DNA of 64,000 bases, taken from assembly GCA_020284085.1 (NCBI GenBank), contig JACEVL010000048.1:659694-723693 (forward strand). The letters run 5' to 3'. A program made the translations under genes and the position numbers. How positions within the stretch are numbered: position 1 is the stretch's first letter; each line of letters begins with the position of its first letter. The notes beneath the pieces are model-generated. The model searched no databases, was not told the origin of the DNA, and saw only the letters and a list, made by a program, of their open reading frames with translations. Of the stretch, positions 1 through 11,108 are shown one piece after another. Origin of the DNA: Aporrectodea caliginosa (lineage: Eukaryota; Annelida; Clitellata; Crassiclitellata; Lumbricidae).

Positions 1-1592
1 GTGTAAGAGTGACAGGAACGAGGGTGCGTGAGAGTGAGGATGGAGGGTCTGACAGAAGGAACGGAGGGTGGTGGAAGAGGCGAGGGTAGATATCCCAACG
101 AACCATATGCGTGTCATTGTTGATGGCATTAATTCCGTCCAATTGCTCCGTTTATAAACATTACTCCCGCATCCATTCGTCCATCCTCCTGATTGCCAGA
201 TGATTAGTCGCCCACCCCCCCCCCCAAGACACGAAGCAGGGTCTATAGAAATGGGGGTTGGGGTGCATGCGTATAGAAGCCCTTCGGTAACTGTCTGGCC
301 CTGTCTGGCCCTGTCAACGCTTACAAAAGACAGACGCGGGATCCTCGATTATTTCTCTCGGCTGATCCTCGTTTAGCTGGACAGGTAATTCGTTGGTATA
401 CGCGGTCATCTGGTCCGAGTCAGTGACATTCAGGTGGGCCAGATGACGAGAACTATAATAGGTAATGGGGTGAGGCAAATGTGGCATCCTCCGAGCTAGC
501 TGCACCGCAATTTCACACGTGAGCAAATGCCCGTCGGGCTGCGCTGGGTCCAGTTACCTCAGAAACGACCGCAGGTCAACGACTTTTGCAAACCCCGCAT
601 CGCAAGAGGGCTTAGGTCAGATCCAACGAACCGATTACAGGGAACCAGTCACGAGGCAGTTCATATACTGCTGCGGCCAGTCAATCGAATGGAAAAGTGT
701 ATTATCGTAATCGTATGCACTCAAAATTCTAATGCTCTACTCGAAATCAAAGTGTATAGAGGGCATCAGTTTATTCACGAGAGTTGTGCCGTGGCAGAGG
801 GGTTGTCCAGATATTTCTGTCCAATGGAGATTCGAGTCCGGATGTCAGACAGAGGAGAGAGGAAGCAGAGAAGCTGCTAAGATCTTATCTTATAACTTAT
901 TTAACGCCATAATTATTGTAATAAGAAATTTGTACAAGCTCAAGAGAAATTACTCAATCTGGCGCTTATTACTCTAAATCTAATTGATGTTAAGTCCAGC
1001 ATCAGAAAGTACATAAAGCAAACAACGATCAGTTAACTTCTTAATTGGGGACTACTTAATCCATCTATAGTATTTAGATATGTCGTATACCTGTAGAGTG
1101 TAGGCCTATACAACGTACAATAAAACGTAGGCTATACTTACGCAAGAACAGCTGCCGTGTATGGAAAACAACGACCCGCTGTAAAGAGTTTCAAATTACA
1201 TAATTTATGGAAGTGGCAATGTGGCTGTGTTGAGTATGGCGATGAAGTCATTGAAGTGAGAGGAACAGATTATATTGGGTGTTGATCAACTTCAAATGGC
1301 ACACGTTCTGGTAAGGGGTAACCCCGTCTTTAACACCTGCGATGCCTTATAAATGCGCCGTAACATCTGTTGAAGGACTAATTCCTCCTTTCTGAGTCTT
1401 GAAGGGAGTGGTGTCAAGTCGGTTCTAGAGAAGAATACTCCGACTCCGATAAATTTTGACACATCACAGTTAAGCAATTTTTAAAGAACTCTGTTGCTCT
1501 GCGTAAAAACCGGAGCATCACCTCTATAATAGACTTTATCCGAGACATTTCAAGCTAAACAAAAGTTCTGGTATATTAAAAGTGAAAATATT
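1..1592. other. No supportable gene
   Basis: Several overlapping short open frames occur around 500-980 on both strands, but none has a recognisable domain, convincing splice sites or a conserved start. A G-run near 209-219 and a short direct repeat of GTCTGGCCCT near 293-312 are the only structures I see. Confidence 0.5.
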
Positions 1593-1600
1593 TGTACATC

Positions 1601-3050
1601 CAGGGCCTACTATCCCCCCTGTAAGCTGGAAGCAATCCCCCCCTTACTCAAACTGCGTCGCCACGATTTAAAAAATAGTATGAAAAAAATGGAAATTTAG
1701 GGGGTCTGGGGGACTCCGTCCCCAGAAGCTGACGCTTTTTTGCATATATTGACAGTGTTTCTTGCCATTTTTCGTAATCTAAAATACACGTTTAAATTGA
1801 TAAAAAGTATTTTCTAGCTTTTAGCAGACAGAAAGTGGTACGGCAAAAATTGTTGTCTCCGTACCACCTTCAAAGTATACAAACATTACAAACAGAATGA
1901 AATAATACCATTAATACCATAATGCATTAACTTTAAAGTCCAGAGACTCGATTACAGTCGACAGCCGACAGTGATGGGCAAAGTTAACTAAAGAGTTGCA
2001 AACTTTTAGTTGAACTAAAATGTTTAAGTTAAGGCAGAAGTTGAACTAAAAAATAGTTTAGTTAAAACCAAAGTTGAACTAATACTTTTTAGTTATTAAC
2101 TAAAAGTTTACCGTAAGTAACAAAATCACCAACTAGGCAACCATCTTCCGCAATGAAAGTGAACACTGTCAACACCTCAATTCGACCTTTAATTAACTTA
2201 TTAACACTGGTGTTGGCTCTGCATTAGAATATGTTTAATGTAATACCGTGCAGTCATGCAGTGCACGGACTAAAATTAACATAGATTCCTTGGGTGCAGT
2301 GTAAATAAGAACATTGGCGTTTATTATTCTTTATGAGTTGACTGTGAGTGTCGACTTCAATGAATTAAAGGCTACTTCAGTAAAAATGAATAGTTTATTA
2401 TATAGTCACTATTTCCTTCACTAAGGTTAAACTGATACCAAATGTCTGATGAAACTTTTGATCACCTTCTTTTCTTACGATCCAGATACAAATTTGACAG
2501 TAGTCTTGCTGATGCTGCTCATTATTGTCATGAGTAATCAGAGTAACTGATTTTATTACTAAGTCAATTGAACTGCATTGCATTGCATGCTGCATCGTTG
2601 TCTGCATTAGCAACTGTCTTCGTTATTTTCTGGTAGAACTGTAGTATGACTATTATTAGTCTAGTACACATTACATAGCTTGAAAGTGAAACTGTCATTG
2701 ACCCTCTCTGCATTATTACAGGACACTTAACCTCTGTTATTGTGAATATGTTTCATGTTTGTCAAAAAAGTTTCTTAAAAGTTGGAAAACGTTTAACTGA
2801 TTTTTTTTAGTTTACTTAACTTATTTACAAAATCAGTTCCCAACTTTTAGTTAAACTTGTTTATTTTAGTTGCAAAATGGTTAGAGTTTAACTAAAAAAT
2901 TAGTCTGTGCCGATACATTGCAACAGTTGACGACAGTTGTACAGCAACATCCATTTCACTAGGGGGGGAAAACTTTTTTCCCCCCTGGCACCCCCCCTGG
3001 CACAAATTGGAAGCAGTCTGATTCCATCCTCCCCTACGTAGTAGGCCCTG
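1601..3050. mobile_element. hAT-like non-autonomous DNA transposon
   Basis: The element starts CAGGGCCTACTA and its right end is the reverse complement of the same 12 bases. It is flanked on both sides by the identical 8-bp direct repeat TGTACATC (1593-1600 and 3051-3058). An 8-bp target duplication with CA-G termini is the signature of the hAT superfamily. C-rich subterminal stretches lie just inside each end (about 1615-1655 and 2960-3005). No transposase frame is visible, so it depends on another element. A second element with internal AGTTAACTAAA-type repeats appears nested at about 1968-2925. Confidence 0.8.
1968..2925. mobile_element. Nested MITE-like element rich in TTAGTTAA motifs
   Basis: The left end begins CAGTGATGGGCAAAGTTAAC. 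The right end in reverse complement reads CAATGTATCGGCACAG, a diverged match. Many copies of AACTTTTAGTTAAACT-like motifs lie inside both ends (1985-2110 and 2800-2905), a pattern common in hAT MITEs. I could not find a clean target duplication, so the limits are approximate. Confidence 0.45.
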
Positions 3051-3058
3051 TGTACATC

Positions 3059-3440
3059 CGATCTCTTCCCGACACTTCTTTCTCAATGCACCTTTTTCTT
3101 GGTGAGCTATAGGTTGTCATAATATAGAAGATAATTCCGCGAATGATCTGCTCTGTAGGCCTACAAGCAAAATCAAAACAATAATAAATCATAATTGGCG
3201 AATGCCGCCATCTTGCTTAATTACGACGCGACGCAGATTACCAGACTACGTTTAGTCTGGTGTTTGTAGAACGACCGCGGAGTATTGATCACAAGAGACA
3301 GGCTGCAGGATAGAGTTTCCAATGACACTAGGACACAAGTAAATACGGGGAGCAAACTGTCCAGCAGGCCTTGTTAGATGGTCAATCCAGTGATGACCAT
3401 GAGATTGGTCCTAAGCCGTCGCCCAGAGGAGTTTCCTGTG
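3059..3440. other. Unassigned spacer
   Basis: I see no coding signal or repeat structure here. Confidence 0.4.
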
Positions 3441-3461
3441 GGAAGGGGCGCAAAAAGAGTC

Positions 3462-3590
3462 TCCGACAGATAGACAGACAGACAGGCAGACACACACGCA
3501 GACATTACAGATAAGCAGACAGACAAATAGATAGACAATAATTGACATTCAGAGAGAGAGCAACAGAGAGAAAGACATTCAGACAGAAAT

Positions 3591-3628
<38 letters not shown>

Positions 3629-3700
3629 CAGAGAGAGAGACAGTGAGAGACAGAGAGACAAAGGCAGACATACGGACACACCGAGAAAGGGCATTCAATC
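3462..3700. repeat. CAGA/GAGA simple repeat
   Basis: Degenerate runs of CAGA and GAGA fill this stretch. The reverse-strand frame reads as low-complexity Leu/Ser/Cys and is not a gene. Confidence 0.85.
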
Positions 3701-3939
3701 GCAAGACCTTGCCATGGGTGCCATCCACAACGGACAGTAAATTAATGGGGGTCTGGTAAGGGGTGTCAGAGCGTCAGGGATAATTGCTGTCAAGGGATAA
3801 TGTGTTGCTTGTCCAGCTGGAAAATTCGACGGACGAGATATATTCGCTTCCTTCTCAGTTGTGACTTGCTCCCAACACCAGATGTCTCCACAGTGTTACG
3901 CAATGAAATACAATGTAGATATTTAGACATAGCCTATCT

Positions 3940-4375
3940 ATCATAAACGCTGCGGCCCGTCTGATTGGAGGCATACCTATTACCTAAGTAGGCTAAGTTT
4001 GGGTATGTATCCAGCAAAATGCTGGAAGAATTGCATTGGTTCCTGCCTTGCTACTCCGCCTCTCTGACCCCCTGTTAAACTGACTCGGACCTCCTTCGGT
4101 CTACCCTGTAGACATCCCCTCTGACTCGACGCAGCGCTCGTGAATAAGCTGGCGCCCTGCGCTTAGCTTTTGAATGGCGCTTTAGAAGTTTACAATTACG
4201 ATTACGATGCACAAAACCTTGAATTCAATATCTTAATTCTCGCGCGTAATTACCTCGCGGGCTGTGCTCCATCTTCTCTTAGGGAACTGTGTGTCCCGGT
4301 TTCTTGTTCTCGGCTTATGGGAGCCTATGGACCAATGAGGTCATATGCTGGGGCCTATGGAGGGCACTTCTAACA
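3940..4375 (+). pseudogene. L2/CR1-type LINE remnant, C-terminal part of ORF2
   Basis: Shifting frames read AAARLIGGIP, then MLEELHWF, then YLAGCAPSSLRELCVPVS. These match the post-reverse-transcriptase segment shared with the better LINE copies at 32.3 and 57.9-59.3 kb (AARLIGRIP, LHWLPI, GLAPSYLRDLC). Frameshifts and stops show it is dead. Confidence 0.6.
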
Positions 4376-4419
4376 GTATCTACCAACCGGCAGGATAGGT
4401 CGATGTACTCGTTTATGAC

Positions 4420-4545
4420 TGATCTCACCAGGTGACTCAAGTTGAATGAAGGGAGATCTTGAAGTATCTGTCTGTCCTGGTCTGGATTTGAACCCCGATC
4501 TCTAAATTGACAGTCCAGTATGCTAACCGATAAATTCTTTGCCCT
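4420..4545 (-). mobile_element. tRNA-derived SINE relic
   Basis: On the minus strand a tRNA-like head is visible: a box A-like GGTTAGCATACTGGA and a box B GGGTTCAAATCC, with tRNA spacing. It resembles the relic at 8855-9015, including a shared GAGATCT stretch on the 3' side of the head, so the two are probably the same family. Confidence 0.45.
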
Positions 4546-4685
4546 TGTGTTGTTCTTTTTAACACACGAAGTCGTAATTGCCTTTTCATATAGCTCCTCT
4601 CTATTGCAAAACCTTTAAGGCGTTAAGTTAACACACGCAACGCGACTGTCGTTACGCTACATAGGCCTACTTAACATATAGCGTC

Positions 4686-5282
4686 TGTATACATAGGCCC
4701 TACGTAGCTTCTGTTTCACTATACACGTGTCATAATGATGATAAGCGTCACCCTCCCCCTTTTGTCGAAGTTTGGGACTGGCACTACCAGAGCACGGGCA
4801 GTTACGGAGTTTAACGTAATATCGGTCACTTAATTATGAGAAGTGAGTTTACTCGGATTACAGTAAAGCCTATGAAATGGATTCCTCTGCTATACGGTTG
4901 GCCGCTCTCTGCCTTGTACCCCGTTGAGGAGCTGAAGCCCCATGGCGTCCTAACTCACGTAACTCTACTCTCTGCCCTGCCTTGCCCTGCCCTGCACAAT
5001 GTGGGGCCGATCGTTAACAGTGGCGCTCTATGATGCAAACTATCAACTCGGTATATACCGCTATACCAGGGTCCAATCAACTCTCTGGAAATTCAAGACC
5101 TGTCAACAGTAGGTCGCAATAAATGGCAGCTAGAAAGTGTATACCACTAACTCCGTCACTGCTGGTACTCTGGCACTGCCAGTCCCAAGCCTGGGTGGAG
5201 GAGGAGGGCGACGCTAATGATCTTGGTTATCACACAGTGTCGTTAAACTGAAACTACTATAAACTTATAGCCTATGTATACA
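4686..5282. mobile_element. Foldback/MITE element with long imperfect inverted termini
   Basis: The outermost bases TGTATACATAGGC are matched in inverted orientation at 5270-5282. The inverted match continues through about 130-140 bp, including AGCGTC, CCCTCC and GGGACTGGCACT segments in both arms. Parts of the same repeat occur at 8430-8530, 18720-18990 and 43880-44170. I see no clear target duplication or protein. Confidence 0.55.
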
Positions 5283-6065
5283 CTTTTGCATTTCTAGGTC
5301 CCTTATCAAACTGCATGTATAAAAAACACCGTTTTGTCTCCGAATTTCTAAACCTATGTCACTTAGTATATATATTCAGCAAATAGATATAACTTAAGCT
5401 ACTTTCTTACTTGCATCATGTATGACAGCATAGAAGAGAGCCGGCCTTACGGGGGTGCGAACCGTGCGGCGGCACAGGGCCCGGAACTTAGGGGTTCAAA
5501 CGTCACAGTACATTATCACGAGCAAGACGCCCTAATTATGATAATATGAATTCGATTAAATCTTCCTTATGTCAATTAGTATGTAATGGTATTAATAGTT
5601 TATGCACCTTTCAAAAATCTCCGAACGCTCTAATACATCACGTCCACTATATAGGCCAGAATTCTCGTGATGATTAGCAATGAAATGCGATTTAAGTTAC
5701 TGGGGGCTTACAGTACATGTTACTCTGAGCATGGCCCGAAATATCCTACGGGCGGCACTGCATGTACTTAGTAATACCATTCCGAATTCGGAAATTGCCT
5801 TAAAATATATTCACCGGAATGCGTTTGCGGCTCTGGTTACGACCACAGCCCCGCTGGGGAACTCATAACCCTCACCCAGACCACCTATGGCCAAATTATT
5901 GCGGCTCTCCCTGGGGAGCTAACGGAACGAGAGCTGCTGTTGCCAGGCGTTGAGTGTCACCGAGGGCTCATGCGGCTGTCATAATCTGGTCAGCTTAGCG
6001 TCTGGATGAGTGAAAGGAATACCTGCCAAACTCAGCTGGATTCTGGTCTCATTGGCAATGGCAAA
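5283..6065. other. Unassigned region with a possible decayed hAT MITE
   Basis: At 5439-5515 a G-rich segment (GAGCCGGCCTTACGGGGG) resembles terminal sequence of some hAT elements. A loosely matching inverted segment lies at about 5728-5752. Neither end has a convincing target duplication. No gene is supported. Confidence 0.3.
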
Positions 6066-6075
6066 ACTAACGAAG

Positions 6076-6478
6076 ACATAGATGATAATGATGATGACGA
6101 TTATGATGACGATGATGATAATGATGACGACGATGATGATGATGCTGAAGACGATGAAGTTGATTACGATGATGAGGCCTACTGGTGATGATTATGGCAA
6201 TGGCAACACTAACGATGAAGACGATGGTAATGATAAAGATGATGACAATGATGATGATGATGACGACGACGATTATGATGACGATGATGATAATGATGGC
6301 GATGATGATTACGGTGAATTATGGTGATGATGATAACGATGATGATGATGACGATGAAGATGATGATTAAGATGAAGATGATGACGATGAGGATGATGGT
6401 AACGATGATGACAATGATGATGATGATGATGACAATGATGATGATGACGATGACGATGATAATAATGAAGATGATAAA
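6076..6478. repeat. GAT/GAC-rich microsatellite
   Basis: Degenerate GATGAT repeats run for about 400 bp. They create overlapping open frames of poly-Asp, poly-Met and poly-His in different frames. The absence of any non-repetitive flanking coding sequence argues against a protein. Confidence 0.9.
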
Positions 6479-6489
6479 GTTGACTTTCG

Positions 6490-7585
6490 TAGCCTGTTTT
6501 ATCTATACCCTGTTCCATCAACATTATCAACATACCCTATCCTATGTAGCATAAAATTATCATGGCTCAGTAACTACACTCTGTCTGGATGGCTTGGCTA
6601 GCAGCCCATCCGGATTCCTATTCAGCAGATCCTAAACGACCATGACCCCGAGAGCTAATAGGCGCAGCAGTGACCACAAAATCCGCCTCCAGAGCAGACT
6701 TGACGAACCGTGGCCTAGGTTACTGACCGACTGACAAACGACTTATACATCAAAAGGGTCAGTTCAACGACTCAATTAGGGTCGGTCAGATCAAAGCCAC
6801 GAGCCATATGGCTAATTAATTAGCCACAATGACAGAAGGATCGTCTAGTGTAGCATTCGTGGGGAATGCGGTCTAAACACCTTGCAGCCACCTGGACGGA
6901 GTGTGTACGAAGGGTGACTCGTGCCTTGCCCAATACAGGGGCTTCAAACGGGGGCGTCATCGGCCAAGGTGCTGATAGCTAGTATAGGGCTGTCTATTTT
7001 GCAACCTTAGGAAGTGAATTATACCCGGGTAATCGTGGGTGCTGAAGCCTCGTAATGACCGACGACAGATGTATCGTCCGCCCCACTGTCCCAACCCCGC
7101 CTCCCCCATATTATGCAACGCAACAGATGAAATGGGATTTGGGGTTTTGGACGTCAGGGTTAAAATAGGGTCTGCTGTACGGAAAAGGTGTTAGAGCTGT
7201 CGTTCCTAGCGCGTCGTGGCTTCTATAGAACCAAGAAGGTGTTGAATAATTGGAGGAAACTGTGACGATTTGGGTTAGGATTGATCAGGATCAAGGTTAC
7301 AAAGTTTCATTAGGATTACAGGGATTGGTTAGGCCTTTATATTGTTTGCCCGGTTATAGCTACATTGTTTAGACTTAGAGCTTACATCCCAAGCACTTCT
7401 GTCCGAGAGGAAGCCGGGTCACACGGCGATCGTGGTTGTATTTTAGAGATTAAATCTCGGGCCAGCGTGTTCCGTACACCGTGGCCTTAATTGACGTGGC
7501 ACGCATTCAAGCGGGCGGCGGTGGAGAATAAGCAGAGCAGAAATCATACGGTGGCTATAGAATTTTTTTGCCTATATGCATTTAT
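6490..7585. other. No supportable gene
   Basis: No frame, splice pair or repeat family could be recognised in this 1.1 kb. Confidence 0.4.
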
Positions 7586-7589
7586 TCAA

Positions 7590-7815
7590 AAGTGAGAATT
7601 TTTTTATTAATAATAATGATATTTTCGTTATTGAAACAATCCGGTTGACAAACGCAACAGTGTATACGCTGTACACTGTGTACAGTTATGCAATTGAAAC
7701 AATTAACAAGAACGCAAATGACAGAAGACATAAATCTTAACTATAACAGAAAAAAAGAGCAGCCTGCAATACACGGCGCTAATAGCAGCCTACAAAGCAA
7801 GTGCCTACGGATTTA
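7590..7815 (-). mobile_element. 5'-truncated SINE, same family as the 56960 copy
   Basis: The minus strand carries the body of the SINE seen complete at 56960-57162: TTTGTAGGCTGCTATTAGCG, then TTGCAGGCTG, then TTAAGATTTA, TGCATAAC and an AT-rich tail. The tRNA head is missing. It ends in an ATT-like run near 7598-7622. Confidence 0.7.
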
Positions 7816-8069
7816 TTCAAAAGTGAGAATTTTGTTCGCGGTAAGGTTCAAGTCTAGAAGTTTAGTTTAAGAGATCTGCCGAATGATAGCTTCAGTGTTT
7901 ACGGGGTTCAAGGTCCCATGTTGCTCAAGGTTGGCATTAGACTATAGTCGGGATTAATCTCCAATATAGGGTCAGATGGCACCCATAGATTCACAGTGTT
8001 AGGCTCAAAGGGCTTGGATTCGATACAGGGGCACGAGTAGGTGTACTATAAAGATACCGATGCAGATTG

Positions 8070-8168
8070 CTTACGTGTGTGTCATGTTTAAAATCAGATT
8101 TCTGCAATGCAAGATAATAATATTATCATGCATGGCAGAAATCTGACTTTAAACATAGCACATACGTA
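8070..8168. repeat. Long imperfect hairpin
   Basis: Two arms of about 44 nt, containing GTTTAAA.TCAGATTTCTGC on the left and its complement on the right, fold around an AT-rich loop with only a few mismatches. It may be a tiny foldback element or a hairpin RNA; sequence alone does not decide. Confidence 0.6.
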
Positions 8169-8429
8169 GTATATTATATATATACGTTTATGTGTAGGGT
8201 CTACATTACTTGTGTTAGTACTGAGTAATTTATTTATGTCGATCTTCAGCAGTCATTTCGTTTGAACTTCGATGGTGCGTCTACGTGAATCAGAAATTCT
8301 TGCGAATGCATAGCAAATAATTAAATTCTGAGTTACTCGAAATACGAGATCCAAAAATGGCTGATCCTTATGGCATGCCTTCCTTCAGATAAGTCTTAAC
8401 GACATCACGCATAACTGATTACTATTTGA

Positions 8430-8530
8430 CACTGTGCCATAACAAAGATGATCAGCGTCCCCTCATCCTTCATCCATGCTTGGGTCTGTTTTAACACAGT
8501 TAGGGTAGTGGCGGAGTTATGTACGTATAC
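8430..8530 (+). repeat. Fragment of the 4686-5282 dispersed repeat
   Basis: The order ACACTGTG, AAGATGATCAGCGTC, CCTCATCCTT and GTGGCGGAGTT parallels the arm of the foldback repeat at 4686-5282 and the copies at 18.8 and 44.0 kb. Confidence 0.45.
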
Positions 8531-8854
8531 TGTGTATGCACTTGGGCTTTATAGAGTCCAATTTAAGCACCTCAGAAGAAATCCAAGCACAGATCTACAG
8601 GTTAGTGCACAAATAACAAATTATACAAGGGGGTTTAAATGCTAATAATATTTTAAAGTCTTCTTCTGTCAGTGATTTTGAACATGGTGTCTGTTGTCAA
8701 CTCCGAATTGGATTCAGTCAGTTGGGCTGTGAGCGTTTGCAGTCCCTCAAGCTAGCATGAGAGGCAGCCATGACGATGAATTGTAGGCGATTTTATTTTC
8801 TTAGCCTCGGCATATGAGACCGAGTGGCCAGTTTTCTCCTGCGCTTGTTTCATA

Positions 8855-9015
8855 TTACTACCAACAGTGTACGGTCACTGTGCTCATTAAAGCTGAGTTG
8901 GTTGTGGGTCGCAGGTAGAGAAGAGATCTCGAAACACATTTCTGAATTTGAACCCCCAACCCACCGGTCGGTTGACAGTGCAGCGTGCTAACCACTACAC
9001 TATCTTACAGTTCGT
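8855..9015 (-). mobile_element. tRNA-derived SINE relic
   Basis: The minus strand shows a tRNA-like head with box A TAGTGTAGTGGTTAGCACGC and box B GGGTTCAAATTC. Its 3' flank shares the GAGATCT motif with the relic at 4420-4545. It is diverged and flanked by unrelated DNA. Confidence 0.5.
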
Positions 9016-10825
9016 AAACCTTTTTGGCTTAATGATGAATAAATGTTTCGCTAGAATAGCTATTTATGGGGACACTCAAAAGGAGCACAATTAAATGTCT
9101 AGACTGACTGTTCCTATTTACAACTTGTAAACATGTTTGATATACTGCCGTTGATTCACATTCTATGCAGCACACAGGTACTGTACAGTAGGCCTAACAC
9201 AAACGGTCGAAGACACGTGCACTCGTGCAGTACGCATCCACAAACTCACCCACGCACATTTATAATTATATTGCAAATAGGAATCCAAGAAGCAATTTTA
9301 TGTGTGTTTGTTGTATAAATTGATGCAGAGTATACATATATATTTGCCAACAGTGTTTGCATGAGGCTGTTATGTGCCCCGCAAGAGTCAATTCCGGCTC
9401 CATGTACAACATTGTACAATGCACATGTAGGCGTATGAAGTACTCTGAGTGAAACATCGCAGACATTAGAAGAACGGGTTTTCTGTTGTCTTTCAACAAG
9501 TGCTGCATATTTAGCTCTATATACCTTTCGATCTCTCTCATTACCTCTGACTGCCTCTGTCTGTTTCTGTCTGTCTCTGTCAGCGTTTTTGTTCATGTCA
9601 GGCCATAGGAACTAAAGGGCAGGAATAGCCTGCAATGAACAAATCTAACAGAATGCGACGTAAAGGTAGATAGACAATACTTATTGAGTTGCGCAGTGAG
9701 CAACTTTGCGCATAGGCCTTTTCTTCTGAAAGACTGTTGCTGAAAGAATTTCAGTGCGCGATGAAGCATGATGATTCCGCATCGTGTTCTAGAATTTGGG
9801 TCCAGCGGGTTGCAGAACGCAATGATCGGCTATCCGATTGGCTCGAGAAAGAAATTTGAGCAGTGCTGCTTCAACTATTGAGTCAGAGCGCAGAAAATAA
9901 GCGTGAATATACGCCTTCGGATGAGAGCCATTACATGATGCATTGCATATTGTTCGATGCAAGCGAAACTTTTGGTAGGTCGTTTAAGATTCTAATGGCA
10001 AAGTACGGAATAGACTGATCCAGTGCTTTGTCTGTCCTGCAGAAACAGCTTTAGAGGAGTCCTGCCGCTTTAGAATAACGGATTGGACAAGAGTCAATAA
10101 TGGGTTGAAGTGTGTAAACCTCCCAGTAATTCGCCGTGTGACCCAGATCTGATACAGTTGACAAAAGGAGGATCAACATGTAGTGAGGCTTGCTATAGCA
10201 CATCACGCTTAATTCTACATCGCAGAGTTGATGTCATTTTTGTCTGCCTCTCCCTCTTTGGACAAGTGTGCTGTATGGACGACCATACAAATGCTGTTTT
10301 CCGTAATACAGTTCCAAACGATATGAAGATAAGCTTATCTAGGTCTGCACTTCAGATAATTAACAATGAGTAAACCTATGATTTCATACAAGGCGCCTTA
10401 TGAACAAATTCCGATCGACCTCGCTGAGTTACGTAGCACACTTAAACTTCATCCTATTAAGACTAGCTTACGTTACGCTACAATTGGAGAAATGTGTCTC
10501 ATACCCCTTCAACAGGCTATAGATTTTGTGCTCTTTCGCCCAATGGAGCATCTCTGTGTAAATTCCTAGCTCCTGCTACACGTGGCTTTCCCTTTCTTGA
10601 CCTCAGTTGGCATTTGCTAGTCACCCTCAATTTTGAGGGATTCATAAATTATCGTTCTTTAAATATATGGAAAATACAAATGATACATAAGTGGATCAGG
10701 ATGTCATTTATAATTGCTAATATTTTGCGTGGAGTGCACTTGACCTATTTATTAGTCAATTCCAATGCCTCGGAGCTGGAGAAGACCGCCTACCACCACT
10801 TCGGTTTCAGAAACTGCTGAAGAAG
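9016..10825. other. Upstream region of gene A, no further gene seen
   Basis: Short open frames on both strands lack conserved features. A candidate TATA-like TTTATAATT lies near 10707, about 120 bp before the gene A start, but it is weak compared with the TATAAAA boxes of genes C and D. Confidence 0.35.
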
Positions 10826-11108
10826 ATGGACGTCAAACTTCTACTCTTGATGAACTGTTTAGCCTTTGTCTATTGCCAAGAGACCTCCTCATGCAGAAAT
10901 GATGGTGAATGGCAGAAACAATTCTTTGAAGACTTGCGGTACGAAATAGAGTCAATTCGTCAGCTCCTAAGCACTCAACCGAAAGCTGGTGATTGCATCG
11001 ACAGGCAGGAGATACAGGAGATAAAGTCAGAAATTAAAGATATTCGTCAACTCGTGTCTGACCAAAAACAATTGCTGGAAACCTTTCGCGACAAATGGAA
11101 TGAAATTG
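10826..11108 (+). CDS. Gene A exon 1: signal peptide and helical stalk
   Basis: It encodes a hydrophobic leader (MDVKLLLLMNCLAFVYC) followed by a charged stalk with two Cys and heptad-like repeats. It ends after the first base of a Gly codon at donor G|GTTTGT, the same phase and donor form as exon 1 of genes B, C and D. This stalk has no sequence match to theirs. Confidence 0.85.

Noticed and set aside
6006..6554. Poly-Asp, poly-Met and poly-His open frames
   Set aside because: All derive from a GATGAT microsatellite, and several frames are open at once. There is no flanking coding sequence.
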